DNA from: Ampullaceana balthica
Lineage: Eukaryota > Mollusca > Gastropoda > Lymnaeidae
Length of the DNA stretch: 64,000 bases
Direction: 5' to 3'
Assembly (NCBI GenBank): GCA_944989445.1
Contig: CALYLW010000570.1
Span: forward strand, 248,001-312,000
Part shown: positions 1 to 11,495 of the stretch, in pieces
How positions within the stretch are numbered: the stretch's first letter is position 1
Layout: each line of letters begins with the position of its first letter
Position numbers and translations under genes: made by a program
The notes under the pieces: model-generated
The model's database searches: none
What the model was told of the DNA's origin: nothing
The model's input: the letters and a program-made list of their open reading frames with translations, nothing else

Positions 1-981
1 TGCTGATATAACAGCATTTTGTATTAGCACATCTCTTTGTTCCATGCAATGGCTTTGCATTAATTTAAAAAATGGTTGGTTCCCATAAATTGAGATAACA
101 TAGAAGAGAAAAGGATTGCATCGAATTGAGTAAAATTCCAGCCTCTGATCTCGTTTTCCTAGTTCCTTCTTCAAATGTCAAAATTTCCAAGACGCTTGAA
201 ATTTTAAAGTATTCTTTTTCGAAATTATTATGCCTTTTGTGGTGTTTATTAACGGAGAAATTTGAATATTTATATATTCTTGTCATAAATCTTAACTATT
301 TTCCATAAAATAGACGAATTCAAATTATTTACACATTACTATTAACTTAATATGGATAGGCGTAACATGCTTAATGAATAACCGTATTTTATTTTTAAAA
401 ACACAAATTATTTGTGCTACTTCAATGCAATCAAAACCAAATAAATTTAATTTTTAATAACTTACCTTACAATAATTTACTGAAAACTGAATAAGTAACA
501 TAAATTACTGATTGCAAGTTAAACACAATATTTTAACCACAGTGCCTTGTAGGTACTAGTTCGCGCATCATTCTGCGAATGTCGAAATTCCACGTAAAAA
601 CTGTCGTGGCGATATTAATAGCACACATTATTCGGCCCAGCGGTGATGTGTTTTTGAGTAGTTTTCTTATAAAAGCGTCATCTGTGACTTATACCGCTTA
701 GTTTTTCAAACACATGGATGCGTTTTCTGAGCGATTAAAAATTTTTGAACGGTTTTGCGATAGTTATAATAATATTCACTATGTAATCAAACAAATGTTG
801 TGTGAATCCGTTAATTAAGACTCAGAATTACGAATATTTTTGTTTCAACTTGGTTTTCCCCCTTCAAAAAAAAAGGGTGGTTGTCGAAAATGTTTGTACT
901 TTTCAAATACCCACAAATGCCGCCCCTAAATGAGTGCCGCCCGGGGTGGACCGCTCACCGTCCCCCCTAGCTACGCCACTG
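1..981 (-). mobile_element. hAT transposon copy C (window-truncated)
   Basis: This stretch is the reverse complement of the 5' third of the hAT element at 51370-54500, for example around its CAATGGCTTTGCAT segment. It ends at 981 with CTAGCTACGCCACTG, the inverted form of the terminal repeat CAGTGGCGTAGCTAG. The G-rich subterminal part (about 915-975) matches the other copies. The transposase end lies off the left edge of the window. Orientation is opposite to the copy that starts at 1464. Confidence 0.85.
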
Positions 982-1455
982 TATAAGTGAGAGAATGAGT
1001 GAACTGCATGTGTTAAACTTCATAAGCGCCCACCCCACGTTTTTAGTCATATTAAATGAAAGCACTTGAACTTAGGAGTTTTAAATTATTTTCTTCTTTT
1101 TAGTCCACTTATAATAACGTGGTTTTAACAAATCTTATTTTTACATTTATGTATTAGTTCAATAGCATTTGTATTAGAATAATTAATTGGAGTTTGACGT
1201 TTTGGCAGTAGAAAATTTAATTTCCTATAATTATTTCCATGAATATTATTTAGATAAACAGCTCACTTGATTTTACCCTAATAAATGATAAGGAATTTTC
1301 CGCCAACCCCGTCCTCTTCCTTCGCTTAGCAGTATTTTATAATTAATGAATCCGTTTTTTTTAGAAATAATAGTAATCAAATCATGTTTTTTTTAAAATA
1401 AATATTTTAAAAAAAATATCATAAATATAGCCACTTGAATTTATTTTAATCCTAC
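982..1455. repeat. Spacer with a dispersed repeat fragment
   Basis: The 482-bp spacer between two divergently placed hAT termini holds no gene. Positions about 1020-1160 carry a repeat seen again near 48061-48240, recognisable by CCACCCCACGTTTTTAGTCA and by a TTCTTCTTTTTAGTCC segment. I see no ORF. Confidence 0.5.
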
Positions 1456-2389
1456 GTCAAATGCAGTGGCGTAGCTACAGGGGGGCGGTGGGGGCGGTCC
1501 GCCCCGGGCGGCACACATTTAGGGGCGGCATTTTTGGACATTTGAAAAGTGCAACCTATTCCGACAACCACCCTCTTTCTTTTGAAGGGGGAAAACCTAT
1601 GTGAAATAAAAAAAAATTCTAGTCCCATTTAACAGATTCCCACAACATTTTTTTATTACATAGTGGATGTGTGGATGTTATAAGTAACGCAAAACCGTTC
1701 AAAAATTTAAAATAACTCAAAAAGGTATCGATTTGTTTGGAAAATTACGCGGTATAAGGTACGACCAGATGACGCTTTTATATGAAAACTACACAAAAAA
1801 CATAACACCGTTGGGCCCAATAATGTGCTATTAATATCGCCACGATGGTTTTGCGTGGAATTTCGACATTCACAGAATGATGCGCGAACAAGTACCTACA
1901 ATTAATGGTTGTTCAAATATTGTATTTAACTTGCAAGTAGTAATTTATATAAAATATTGTTAATTTATATTACTGTTTGAGTTTTACAGAAAATTATTGT
2001 AAGGTACGTTATTAAAAAAATTAATTTATTTTATTTTTAATTGCATTTAAGTAGCACAACTAATTTGTGTTTTTCATTAAAATACGGTTATTCATTAAAA
2101 ATGTAACGCCTATCCAATTAAAGTAATATGTAAATAATTTGAATTCGTCTATTTTATGGAACATTATAAGATTTATGGCAAGAACATGAAAATATTCAAA
2201 TGTCTCCGTTAATAAACACCACAATAGGCATACATAATTTCGAAAAACACAAACTTTTTAATTGACATCTGAAGAAGTAACTAGTAAAACGAGATAAGAC
2301 GCTTAAATTTTACTCAATTCAATGCAATCTTTTTTCTTTTCTGTGTTATCTCAATTTATGGGAACCCGTCATTTTTTAAAAGTAATGCA

Positions 2390-3087
2390 AACCCATTGCA
2401 TGAAACAAAGAGATGTGCTAATACAAAACGCTGTTATATCAGTCAAACAATTTGTGATGAGTTGGAGATAGCAACTGAACGCCGAGTTAGAAGGGGAAAA
2501 ATATGAGTGGGGAAAATTAAGAAGACGTGGTTCTATCTTTAGAACGAGAAGTACAACATGAAATGTTTTTATCCATGGATGGAATTATAACAGAAAATAA
2601 AAGAACGCTTTGATGAGTTGCAAGTCCTTGCAAAAAAATATTCGTATATAATACCATGTCACATACTAAATAAAGCACTTGAACATCAAATAAATTACTT
2701 TAATGACATTGTTAAAGAACAGTTCAATGCTGAAAGAAAAAGGCTCCAGGTTTTTATGGCTGTACCTAGGTTTTTATGGCTGTACCTAACTACAAAAATA
2801 GGCATTATGTTAGAAAAATGGGGGGAAAGGCCCCCTTGATCTACTAAAATTTATTCAACAGTAAGATTGGAAAGTTCTTTACCAAACATTGTAATTTGCT
2901 ATGAATTTTATCAACAATTGCTATCAGTGTCGCTAGTTGTGAAAGTAGCTCCCCCAAAGTGAAGTTGATAAAAATTATCTTCGTTCCAAAAATGAGCGAT
3001 TACAGACAAATAAATCTTGCAATATTGTCCACAGAACAAGATATTACAAGTAATTTAAATTTTGATAGCATAATACACGATTTTTAA
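2390..3087 (+). pseudogene. hAT transposase remnant, copy A
   Basis: Conceptual translation gives broken pieces of a hAT transposase. There is an N-terminal part with repeated R/K and E residues (2390-2600), an open piece with LAKKYSYIIPC (2618-2839), and a C-terminal piece at about 2930-3085 that resembles the hAT dimerisation domain, with KNYLRS-like and AILSTEQDI-like strings. Several stops and frameshifts separate them. The GTACCTAGGTTTTTATGGCT segment near 2755-2785 is duplicated in tandem. The matching, better preserved C-terminus is at 52791-52985. The gene cannot make transposase. Confidence 0.7.
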
Positions 3088-4048
3088 ATCCCTTATATTA
3101 ACTTCGCGGCCGTCTCTGTCTGTCGTCATCTCATCATCTCATGGGCGGGCGGGCGGAAGAAAAAAAGTCGAAAATGACCCACTTCCAGTGATCCGATCGA
3201 GCTGAAATTTGGCACACGGACCCGTCTCACCTAACAATTCATCGTTTTAAAATTTCAGATCGATCGATTGTACCGTAATTAAATTAATGCATTTTAGTTT
3301 TTCCTTATATAACGTATGTAATTCAAATTCAAGGTTTGTTATTGTTTTTTTCCCACGTGAAAGTTTGAGTTGACGCTTAGACGTCGACCGTCGTGCCGAC
3401 ACCCCCTCACGTCCCATCCCCCGTTAAAAGACAGGGGACATCACTCGGTGTCAGTCTGTAAATATTTGTGGCGTTGGAAAATAATCAATACTTTTAATTA
3501 TGACTCAAATATAAGGGATTTATAGTAGAAAACTTTGTTTTTACGGGTATGTTTTTTAAAATCCCTTATATTAACTTCACCGCCGTCTCGTCATCTCTCT
3601 CTGTCTTGGGCGGGCGGGCGGAAAATCAGAAGTAAAAAATGACCCACTTTCCGTGATCCGATCGAGCTGAAATTTGGCACACGGACCCGTCTCACCTAAC
3701 AATACATCGTATCGAAATTTCAGATCGATCGAACGTACCGTAATTAAATTAATGCGTTTTTAGTTTATCCTAATATGAGGTATGTAATTCAAATTCACGG
3801 TTTGTTATTGTTTTTTTCCCACATGAGAGTTTGAGTTGATGCGTTGACGCGACCCATCGACGTACCCGCGTGCTTTTGTTTACATTTTACGTGTCACGCT
3901 GAGCTCGGTCAAGCGAATCGGTGACCAGACTTTTCCCCCTCTCAAGGGTTATGAAGCAAAGTTGAGTTAGACAGATTCAGTCTGTAAATGTTTGTAGGGT
4001 TGGAAAATAATCAATAATGTTAGTTATGTCTCATATATAAGGGATTTA
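3086..4048 (+). repeat. Tandem dimer of a TIR-bearing repeat
   Basis: Two head-to-tail copies lie at 3086-3521 and 3559-4048. Each starts AAATCCCTTATATTA and ends with the inverted form AATATAAGGGATTT or a close variant. Both contain GAAATTTGGCACACGGACCC and an AGATCGATCGA motif. They interrupt the 3' part of the hAT transposase remnant. No ORF is present. Confidence 0.65.
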
Positions 4049-4308
4049 TAGTCAAAAACTTTGTTTTTACGGGTTTGTTTTATTCTATGATGAAAGTTAG
4101 GAAAGTAAATTAAAAAAAATATGATTACATACTAATGTATTCATTTTTTTTTGTTTGTAAAAAAATCATTTATTTATAAACATAAAATAAAATAATAGTA
4201 ATTGATAATGTTTTATTTGGTGTAAATTTGGAATGTTTTGTCTCATTTGGGGGGGGGGAGGACCTGCAACCTCAGTAACTTTCTTGTGGCCTTTAAAAAT
4301 ATGGTTCT

Positions 4309-4515
4309 GTGACAAACGCGCACAAGACAATCGCGCACACGACAAACGCGCACAGACAATTCCGCAATGACACAAATGCGTACAGAACAAACGCGAACAC
4401 CGATAGTTGCACACACGGACAATGGCGCACATCGACAAATGCGGACACCGACAATCCCGCACAGTGACAAGTGCGAACGGCTATATAAGCGCACACCGAC
4501 AAATGCGCAAATAGC
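4309..4515 (+). repeat. Left arm of a ~205-bp inverted pair, degenerate 14-17-bp units
   Basis: The block is built of variants of GACAAACGCGCACA, about 12 units, with a CGGCTATATAAGCGCAC segment near the inner end. Its reverse complement recurs at 10376-10581. The Cys/Arg-rich minus-strand reading frames here are by-products of the repeat. Confidence 0.75.
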
Positions 4516-5671
4516 AAGTTACGCATCGCCAATTTAAAGATGATAATGGATTTACATGTAGTTGGTTTTCAGCAAAAATACATCATGTTTAAAGCTAACA
4601 ATATATTAATAATCATAATAATTTTAATAATAAGTGTAGATCTATGCATATTTAAAAAAAAATTAACTTTTAAATGTATAGTAATAAATTATTCGTTCTA
4701 GTAATACTGCTACGTCATGATTTTTAAGAGATGTCATTAAAAAAAAATTATTGGATATTTAAGTCTTAATCAGCATGTTAAACCATCGTAGTATTATGGA
4801 AGCTCGTAAAATGATTATTAAACAAATAACAGTTTATAATAACACTACTTAAGCATATAAATATACATGTAGTTGAAAATAAGACGTATGCTTATACTAA
4901 AAATAATTGTGTTTCTTTTTTAATAAAAGAAAGAGGAATATTAGTCTTAAAATAAGAGTAGGCATTGCACTTTTCTAAAGGCAAAGTACGTTTTAAAACA
5001 TGCATTCATGCTACCGATTTGAAAAATTATTATTAGTGATTAACACGTAGTTGTATTCCGACTCCTCTTTCAACCCGCAGATTTATTAGGTACATAATCT
5101 TGGTTATTTATAGTGTAGAAGGAAGTCCTAATTGACTGATGAAATTACTGTTGATATTTTATTACACATAACTTTGCAATTAGTAATGGATTTAAACTAC
5201 CATTAGAACAATACGCAAACTTAAAATTAAAGGTTATTACTACTCTATATATTATTATGATTTCCAGCAATATTATTTCAGTTAAAATTGTTTTGTTTAT
5301 TCCTGTTGCTATTATTTAATATTAAGCTCTAGTGCTTCCTCATTAATTCTGTAATAGTTTAGTATTAGTATATTATAGTAGACTCTAGACAAACACATAT
5401 GTTTGAATGATTTTTAAGGACTCTTTGCCAATAAGTCAAATAAATGACAATGTAAAGAGTTTGTAGCACTAGATTTAAAATTTAATTGTTATAAAATTGT
5501 TAATTTAATTTATTTGTTATTGAATGCTTCTCAAATGTTCAGATGAAAAGTATTTTGTAACAATAACTCAATATATTTTAAAGTGACTTGCTTTATGGAA
5601 AAATGAAAATGAAAGGCAGTATTTTCATTAAACATTGTGACGAAAGTTTACAAATACATGTAGTTTTGATA
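4516..5671. other. AT-rich stretch without recognisable gene
   Basis: About 1.15 kb of AT-rich DNA lies between the inverted-repeat arm and the Helitron start. I see no ORF of note, no repeat arrays and no known motif. Confidence 0.6.
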
Positions 5672-6489
5672 TCTCTATATATATAAGACGCATTTGTTGT
5701 CTGTCCGTCGTCTGTCTGTTCCCTTATAACTCAAGATCCAGACAACCAAATAACGTGAAATTTGGTACACGTACACAAAATTATACCGGAAAGGTTATTA
5801 AACAGGTTTCGTTCCATATATATAAGATACTGGGGGCTGGGGGCCCAAAATGTAGTTTTTCCCTATATGAGCTATATAAAATAAAAATTATTGAAAATTA
5901 AGACGTAAAAATATTAAACATTTTGGTGTCGAGATTAACAAGATGGCGTTTATTGCCATAAAATAATGTGATGTGACGTCATAGTTTGAGTTCATATTAA
6001 TTTGTAAATAGGAAACAAAGTGAAAAGAGCAGTTATTATTTTAATTGTTAATATACCGCTGTGGGTGTGCGTTTAAGTATTTGTGTGCACATGTGTGAAT
6101 CAGTGAGTGTGTGTGTTTTTTGTTGTGAACTAAATGTTATGAAATGGTTTATTTATATGTCTGTTAATGTTGCGCCTCTAACAAGATTACGTATATATTT
6201 TTATAAAATTTGTTTGCAAATTACATATTTTTTTACTTTACACTGTTTCTTTTTTGTATATTCTATATGTATTTTATCCAGTCGTCCGATCAAGCTTTTT
6301 CCTTTTATCGGCGAGGGTAGGAGTCAATAATATCGTCCATCCCTGGGTGGCATAAACACTGTAGCTAAGCAACTGTGTTTATACTTTTTGCATAACTTAA
6401 ACGAAACCAGCAGGGCACATTTTAAGCTCAAACATTGCGTTTCGAAATGTTTCTTTAAAACAAATAAACCCCATACAACAGAAAAATGA

Positions 6490-7340
6490 ATTATATAAAT
6501 TATCACTTACTGGGGGCGGGGCCAAAATGTATTTTTTTTCCGTATATTTAAAACTGACTCAAAACTAATTCTCCAACCTCCCGTGAGGGTAGAAGCATGA
6601 AACTTTTGGGAACTTGCCAAATACACTATTATGACGATAATTGGTGAAAAATAATGTAAACATTTCCACTCATGGGTGGCCGGGTGCCCCAAAACCGGTT
6701 TTTCCTTATATGGGCTATATAAAACTGAATCAACACCAATTCCTCATATTCCCGAGTAGGTAGAAGCATGAAAATTTGGAAAGTCGTTGAGTACCCTCCC
6801 GCAATGGTAACAGTCGAAAAAAGTATAAAGTTATCACTAACTGGGTAGGGGGGTGGGCGGGGGCCCAAACGTAGTTTTTTCTTAAATGAGCTATATAAAT
6901 CAGGCTCATCATTAAATCTCCTATTTCCTGTGTAGGTAGAAGCATGAAACTTTGTGAAGTTGTTATATACCCTCCCAAAATGGTAACTGGCGAAACATTA
7001 ATAAAAATTATCACTCACTGGGTGGTCAGAGGCCTGAATGTAGTTTTTTTTCATATATCAAACTGACTCATCAATAATTCTCCAAATTACCATGTAAGTA
7101 GAAGAATGAAACTTTTGGAAGATTTTGAGTACCCTCGCGCGATGGTAACATGCGAAAAAAATATATAAAATTATTACTCACTAGGGGGCCTTGGGCCAAA
7201 ATGTAGGTATTTTCCTAATATGAGCTATATAAAACAGACTAATCATTAAATATCCAACTTCCCGTGTAAATAGGAGCATGAAACTTTGGGAAGTTGTTGA
7301 GTACTCTCCCGCAATGATAACATACGAAAAAAAATATATA
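6490..7340 (+). repeat. Helitron 5' tandem modules
   Basis: About five diverged modules, each roughly 160-180 bp, share GTAGGTAGAAGCATGAAACT, a G/C-rich box of the type GGGGGCCGGGGGCCCAAA and TTTTTTCCTTATATGAGCTA. The same modules fill 30400-30853 and 61680-64000. Confidence 0.8.
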
Positions 7341-9070
7341 AAATCCAGGCAGATCAGGTCCGCCACAGAGTTCCCAGAGCAGCTGAAACAGCTGAGCAAA
7401 GAAACTCCAGGCATGTGCTGTTCCAGTGGTAAAGTCAAACTGCCCCCAATTCTAAAGCCACCAGAACCATTGTGCATTCTGTTGAATGGTGAAACTGCAC
7501 AATCAAAGGACTTTGTGAAACTTATTAGACTATTCAATAATATGTTTGCCGTGACTTCCTTCAAGTCTAATGTTGTCGTGAATAACGGGTGGACACCAAC
7601 ATTCAAGGTCCAAGGCCAAGTGTACCACCATGCTGGACCTCTTCATCCAGTCAATGCTGTAGACAGCAAATATCTCCAGATTTACTTCTTGGGAGAAGAT
7701 GAGCAAGTGCAAAGACGACTGGATTTGCTTGACAGTCCTGTTGACAGAAACATTGTCCTCAAACTGCAAAGAATGCTGCATCAGCATAACAGCTATGTGA
7801 GGTCATTTAAAATGGCTGCTGAGATTATGGATAACACTCAAGTGGACTACAAAATCAAAATTTCCGGCAAAGCACCATTAAAGGAACACAAAGGCAGATT
7901 CAATGCACCATCTGTTAGTGAAGTGGCATCATGATTGCTGGAGAGCTAGGTGATCGTAGAGACATTGTGCTGCATTCAAGAAGTTGCTCACAAATGCCAC
8001 TTCAAAGGATTCAAGACACTCACAGGTCATATGATCCACTTCAGTATCCTCTGCTATTTGTTAGAGGAGAAGATGGCTATGATTTGAACATAAAAGATGT
8101 AAACAAGGCCACAAGCAATGACTACTATGCATATCGCATGATGCAAAGAGTCAACGAATTTAATACACTCCTCAGATGCCCGCGCCTTTTCCAGCAATAC
8201 ATAGTGGATATGTATGCTAAGGTTGAGAATGAGAGATTGCGTTTCATCAGACTCAACCAAACAAAACTTAGAGCTGAGGACTATGGTGTACTATTAGAGG
8301 CAGTAAGGAATGACAACAATGTGACTTCTGAAAATCTTGGCAAATTAGTGGTGCTGCCTTCATCCTTCAGTGGAGGGCCCCGTTACATGCATGAATATGC
8401 ACAGGATGGAATGACCTATGTACGTCATAGAAACACAAGCATCAAGTAGATTTGCAATTATGTTACCAAGGGAAGTGATGCAGCCATGTTTACTGTTGCA
8501 AATGAAATGCCGAACAGGCTTGATGGGGTTACCAATTAATTATCAACAAGGACGATACATTAGTAGCAGTGAGGCAGTGTGGCGCCTGCTTAACTTTCCC
8601 ATCCATCAAAGGTATCCAACAGTTGTTCACTTGGCAGTACATCTTGAAGGAGGCCAAGGAGTATACTATAAACCAGGACAGCCAACAGCACATTTGACAG
8701 ACACTCCAACAAAGACTACATTAACAGCGTTTTTTGATCTCTGCAAAACAGATCCTCTTGCAAAAACATTGCTGTATTCTGAAGTGCCTAGACATTTTCG
8801 CTGGGATGCCAGTCAAAAGGTCTGGCAAATCCGAAAAAAGGTATACCTCTTGCAGACTTCCCGGGATATGTGACAGACAATGCCTTGGGAAGAGTGTACA
8901 CTGTGCATCCTCACAACAGAGAAGCATTTCACATGCGCCTCCTGCTGCACCATATTCGGGGACCTATTTCATTTGAAGATCTCAAAACTGTTATTGTGAA
9001 AGATGAGGATGGTGACATCCTTGAAATTAAGCCATGCAGCACATACACTGTTAAATGTACCATTTTATAG
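7341..9070 (+). pseudogene. Helitron Rep protein remnant, HUH core deleted
   Basis: The family product is a Rep nuclease-helicase that cuts and joins transposon ends. Seen here are the N-terminal region (7341-7934), the Helitron-like N domain with YDPLQYPLLF and PRLFQQYIVDMYAK (7931-8430) ending PRYMHEYAQDGMTYVRH, and then, immediately, the SIK-stop-ICNYVTKGSDAA segment (about 8437-8490). The family places roughly 150 residues with the nuclease core (the FTCNP-type strand and the two-histidine motif) between those points; they are missing. The stop codon TAG stands where the first catalytic tyrosine of the YxxxY pair is expected; the second (ICNY) remains. Downstream pieces (YISSSEAVWRLL, PKT-like and RGPISFEDL segments, 8540-9000) are frameshifted. 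The helicase is absent. Confidence 0.85.
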
Positions 9071-9152
9071 CATGCAAGTAAACAGTTAGTTGTGTACGCT
9101 TCTACAGAAAACCTTATTTTAAACCCGGGCGAAGCCGGGTACTTGCCCCTAG

Positions 9153-9931
9153 TTTTATTATATCTCCCTAGCCATAATGGCTATAATAATTACATGTACT
9201 ACCATACTGAATCATATCTGTCAGTAGTTTAAATGGCCAAAGAAAGTGTATATATAAGTTAAATTTTTTTGTCAATCAAAGAGTTATTAAGTAGTGAACC
9301 TATCAAATTGTTGTGTGTAACAAGATTTAATAATAATTTCATATGTGTATGCCTCATGTATACATTTATTTATTTTTTCTCTTTTAAAAATTCAAATCTT
9401 TTTAGAAACATTTAACTGTTATGTGTTTTATTTTGAAAAGTTTAAATGTAATTTACATTTTAAAGATAATTCAAGTATTTTTCTTTCTTTTCATTACAAT
9501 TTTGAAACTACATGTAATACTTATAGGATAGTGTGTACATGTTTTATAAGTTTACTCATAGTCTAAGTATTTTAGTATATATCCTTAGGCTTAATGGCTG
9601 TACTAATTGCTACCATACTGAATCATTTTTAATAGATTAAATGGCCAAAGAAAGTTATTTTCAAAAGTTAAATATTAAAATAATAAACATTTAAAATCAT
9701 TCAACTAATTTTGTTTCTCTTTATTTCAACTTTGAAACTTATAACATGATTAGTTTGTATTATCAGTTTACAAATAGTTTTGGTATTTTAGTATGCCTTC
9801 CTAGCCATCATGGCCAACTCATAGTTTTGGTATTTTATAATATCTCCCTAGCCATAATGGCTTTTATAATTACTACCATACTGAGTCATATCTCTTAAGT
9901 AGATTAAATGGCACCAAGAAAATGTATTAAC
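9153..9931 (+). repeat. Three diverged local repeats downstream of the Helitron
   Basis: A segment with CTAGCCATAATGGCT, then ACTACCATACTGA and AGATTAAATGGCCAAAGAAA, occurs near 9167-9252, 9586-9655 and 9848-9925. The rest is AT-rich. I see no coding potential. Confidence 0.5.
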
Positions 9932-10321
9932 AGTGGATAGTATCCCGAATCAGAAAGGGATCTTATTTAAATGTATACAAGCAATTGGAAACACTTTTCC
10001 AATGGACTATAGTATAAATAGGATTCACACGGATAATGTGACATCAATGACTGCTAGGCTTTTCTGTTATATCAACAGGAACATAATTGGGCATGAAATC
10101 TCAAATTAAATATGGAATCATGTGAGGGCAAGGTGACTCTATGAAAAAACGGGATCACTTTATGCAATGGGATAATACATGAGCTATGTGATCCCATTAA
10201 AGTATATTTAAAGTGTATTTAATAGGGGAAAGGGATTTACTTTTCGAATGGTATCCCGTTACACAACAGGATTATAATGGGGTATGTATCCTCCATACTT
10301 TGCCTTCCTTTCTGATACTGA
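9932..10321. repeat. Possible small TIR element
   Basis: The left edge has CAGTGGATAGTATCCCGAAT followed by CAGAAAGG, and the right edge ends CCTTTCTGATACTG, which would be an imperfect inverted repeat. Several internal GGGATCAC/GTGATCCC pairs suggest a fold-back sequence. No clear target duplication was found, so the call is tentative. Confidence 0.3.
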
Positions 10322-10375
10322 AAATCTATTTGAACTAAATTATATTTAAACATGTTTTTTTGGTTTTAATTATAG

Positions 10376-10581
10376 CTTCATTGTCAGTTTGCGCTTTTGT
10401 CGGTGTGCGCTTATATAGCCGTTCGCATTTGTCACTGTGGGCGATTGTCGGTGTCCGCATTTGTCGGTGTGCGCCATTGTCCGTGTGTGCAACTATCGGT
10501 GTTCGCGTTTGTCCTGTACGCATTTGTGTCATTGCGGGATTGTCTGTGCGCGTTTGTCGTGTGCGCATATGTCTGGTCACC
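10376..10581 (-). repeat. Right arm of the ~205-bp inverted pair
   Basis: Reverse complement of 4309-4515, with units such as TGTGCGCGTTTGTCGTGTGC read on the plus strand. The two arms enclose 5.9 kb that contains the Helitron. Beyond 10587 the hAT sequence resumes. Confidence 0.75.
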
Positions 10582-11033
10582 TCTCAAACACACCCCCTCG
10601 TCACACATATCACAAATGTATAACTACCCCCCCCCAAGATTCGTGACGTCATTTATGGACAGCCCCTAGAAAGGGCGGCACATTGGAGACCGCCCCGGGC
10701 GGCAAAAGTTCTAGCTACCCCAATGGTCAAATCTGTTAACTTTTTCGTTTTTTACAAGGTACATAACATTATTCAGTTATAAGATGGCAGAAGATTTCTA
10801 CTCAGGCTGTCTATGTATTCAGGCCTTGAACAAAATAAGCTTAAGCTAAAAAACTATTAGGTTACTTATTCCCAATGTAAGAGAATTTACCTGAGTTTCG
10901 CATTGATCAAATGTAAAAACTTTTTAAACAAATACATTTCTTTCAACACAATAATTACTGTAATATATAGCGTCAAAAATTAATTTATTGTTTAACTTTA
11001 AATACATAAATTTCACAATGATGTGTTCATATT

Positions 11034-11039
11034 TTTATT
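11034..11039 (-). promoter_or_regulatory. AATAAA polyadenylation signal of the lectin gene
   Basis: On the minus strand AATAAA begins 29 nt after the stop codon of the terminal lectin exon, a plausible position for a short 3' UTR. About 300 bp further downstream, up to the hAT copy A boundary, I see nothing else. Confidence 0.6.
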
Positions 11040-11067
11040 AAATCGCTATCCAATATCCATCATGTTT

Positions 11068-11495
11068 TCAAGGAACTTCACACAGGTATCGATAATCATA
11101 TATTGGACTCTCACAAGGGACGTCATGCTTGCATTGGTTAGGGTAGTAGGCAAGGCACTGCTCACGTCGTCCAAAGTTAACTATATTGGGCTGTGAATAG
11201 CACCAATTAATGAAGTTCAGTTTTTTACCATTCCTATCAAACTCCCAAACTTTATCCTGGAACTTGTCTGTCCCTCCTATGAGTAAGCCGGTGACGCCTG
11301 TCAGACTACGTAAAATTGTCATCAATGTTCCTTCTTCGGCCTTATCTTGCACCTCGGCGAGGTATCCACACAATGATGAGCATACAGCAGCAGCTGCAGC
11401 GTCCGAAGTGTAAGTTGCCTTTGATGCGTAGTAGGTTGTCCCAAAGTATTCGTATTTGTTAACAAGGTTTAGACTTTTCTCATGAGGGACGCATT
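11068..11495 (-). CDS. Secreted chitin-binding C-type lectin, exon 5 (terminal, lectin domain)
   Basis: This exon encodes residues 101-241 of a predicted 241-residue protein and ends in a stop codon. It is a complete C-type lectin domain: the first cysteine in KCVPHEK, then VCSSLCGYLAEV, a WIGL-like LLIGGTDKF, FINWCYSQPN at the carbohydrate-loop position, a CLAYYPNQC segment and the terminal HDVPC...YRYLCEVP. Lectins of this fold bind sugars, often with calcium. QPN lies between the EPN (mannose) and QPD (galactose) signatures, so specificity is open. The acceptor TTTACTTCCAAATAG is at 11496; codon phase 1 matches exon 4. An upstream in-frame ATG exists but lies in the intron and is not preferred. 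Confidence 0.85.

Larger units (their letters stand above)
5672..9152 (+). mobile_element. Defective Helitron with internal deletions
   Basis: The 5' end TCTCTATATATATAAGACGC follows an A (5671) and the 3' end CTAG (9149-9152) is followed by T, fitting Helitron insertion between A and T without target duplication. A GC-rich hairpin, CCCGGGCGAAGCCGGG, sits just upstream of the 3' end (9124-9139), as Helitrons have. The 5' half consists of repeated modules (about 6490-7340). The middle encodes pieces of the Rep protein (7341-9070). No helicase domain is left. Similar 5' ends occur at 30242, 61645 and 62972. Confidence 0.85.
1464..10725 (+). mobile_element. hAT transposon copy A with nested insertions
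   Basis: The left end is CAGTGGCGTAGCTAC at 1464 and the right end is a decayed CTAGCTACCCCAATG at 10725. Flanking 8-mers are GTCAAATG (1456-1463) and GTCAAATC (10726-10733), matching at 7 of 8 positions as expected for the 8-bp hAT target duplication. The unit was expanded to 9.3 kb by later insertions: a tandem TIR repeat (3086-4048), an inverted-block pair (4309/10581) and a Helitron (5672-9152). The right 135 bp match the end of copy B at 54360-54500. Confidence 0.8.

Noticed and set aside
4166..4532. Three minus-strand Cys/Arg-rich frames
   Set aside because: They overlap on the degenerate 14-17-bp repeats and mirror those in the inverted arm at 10360-10669.
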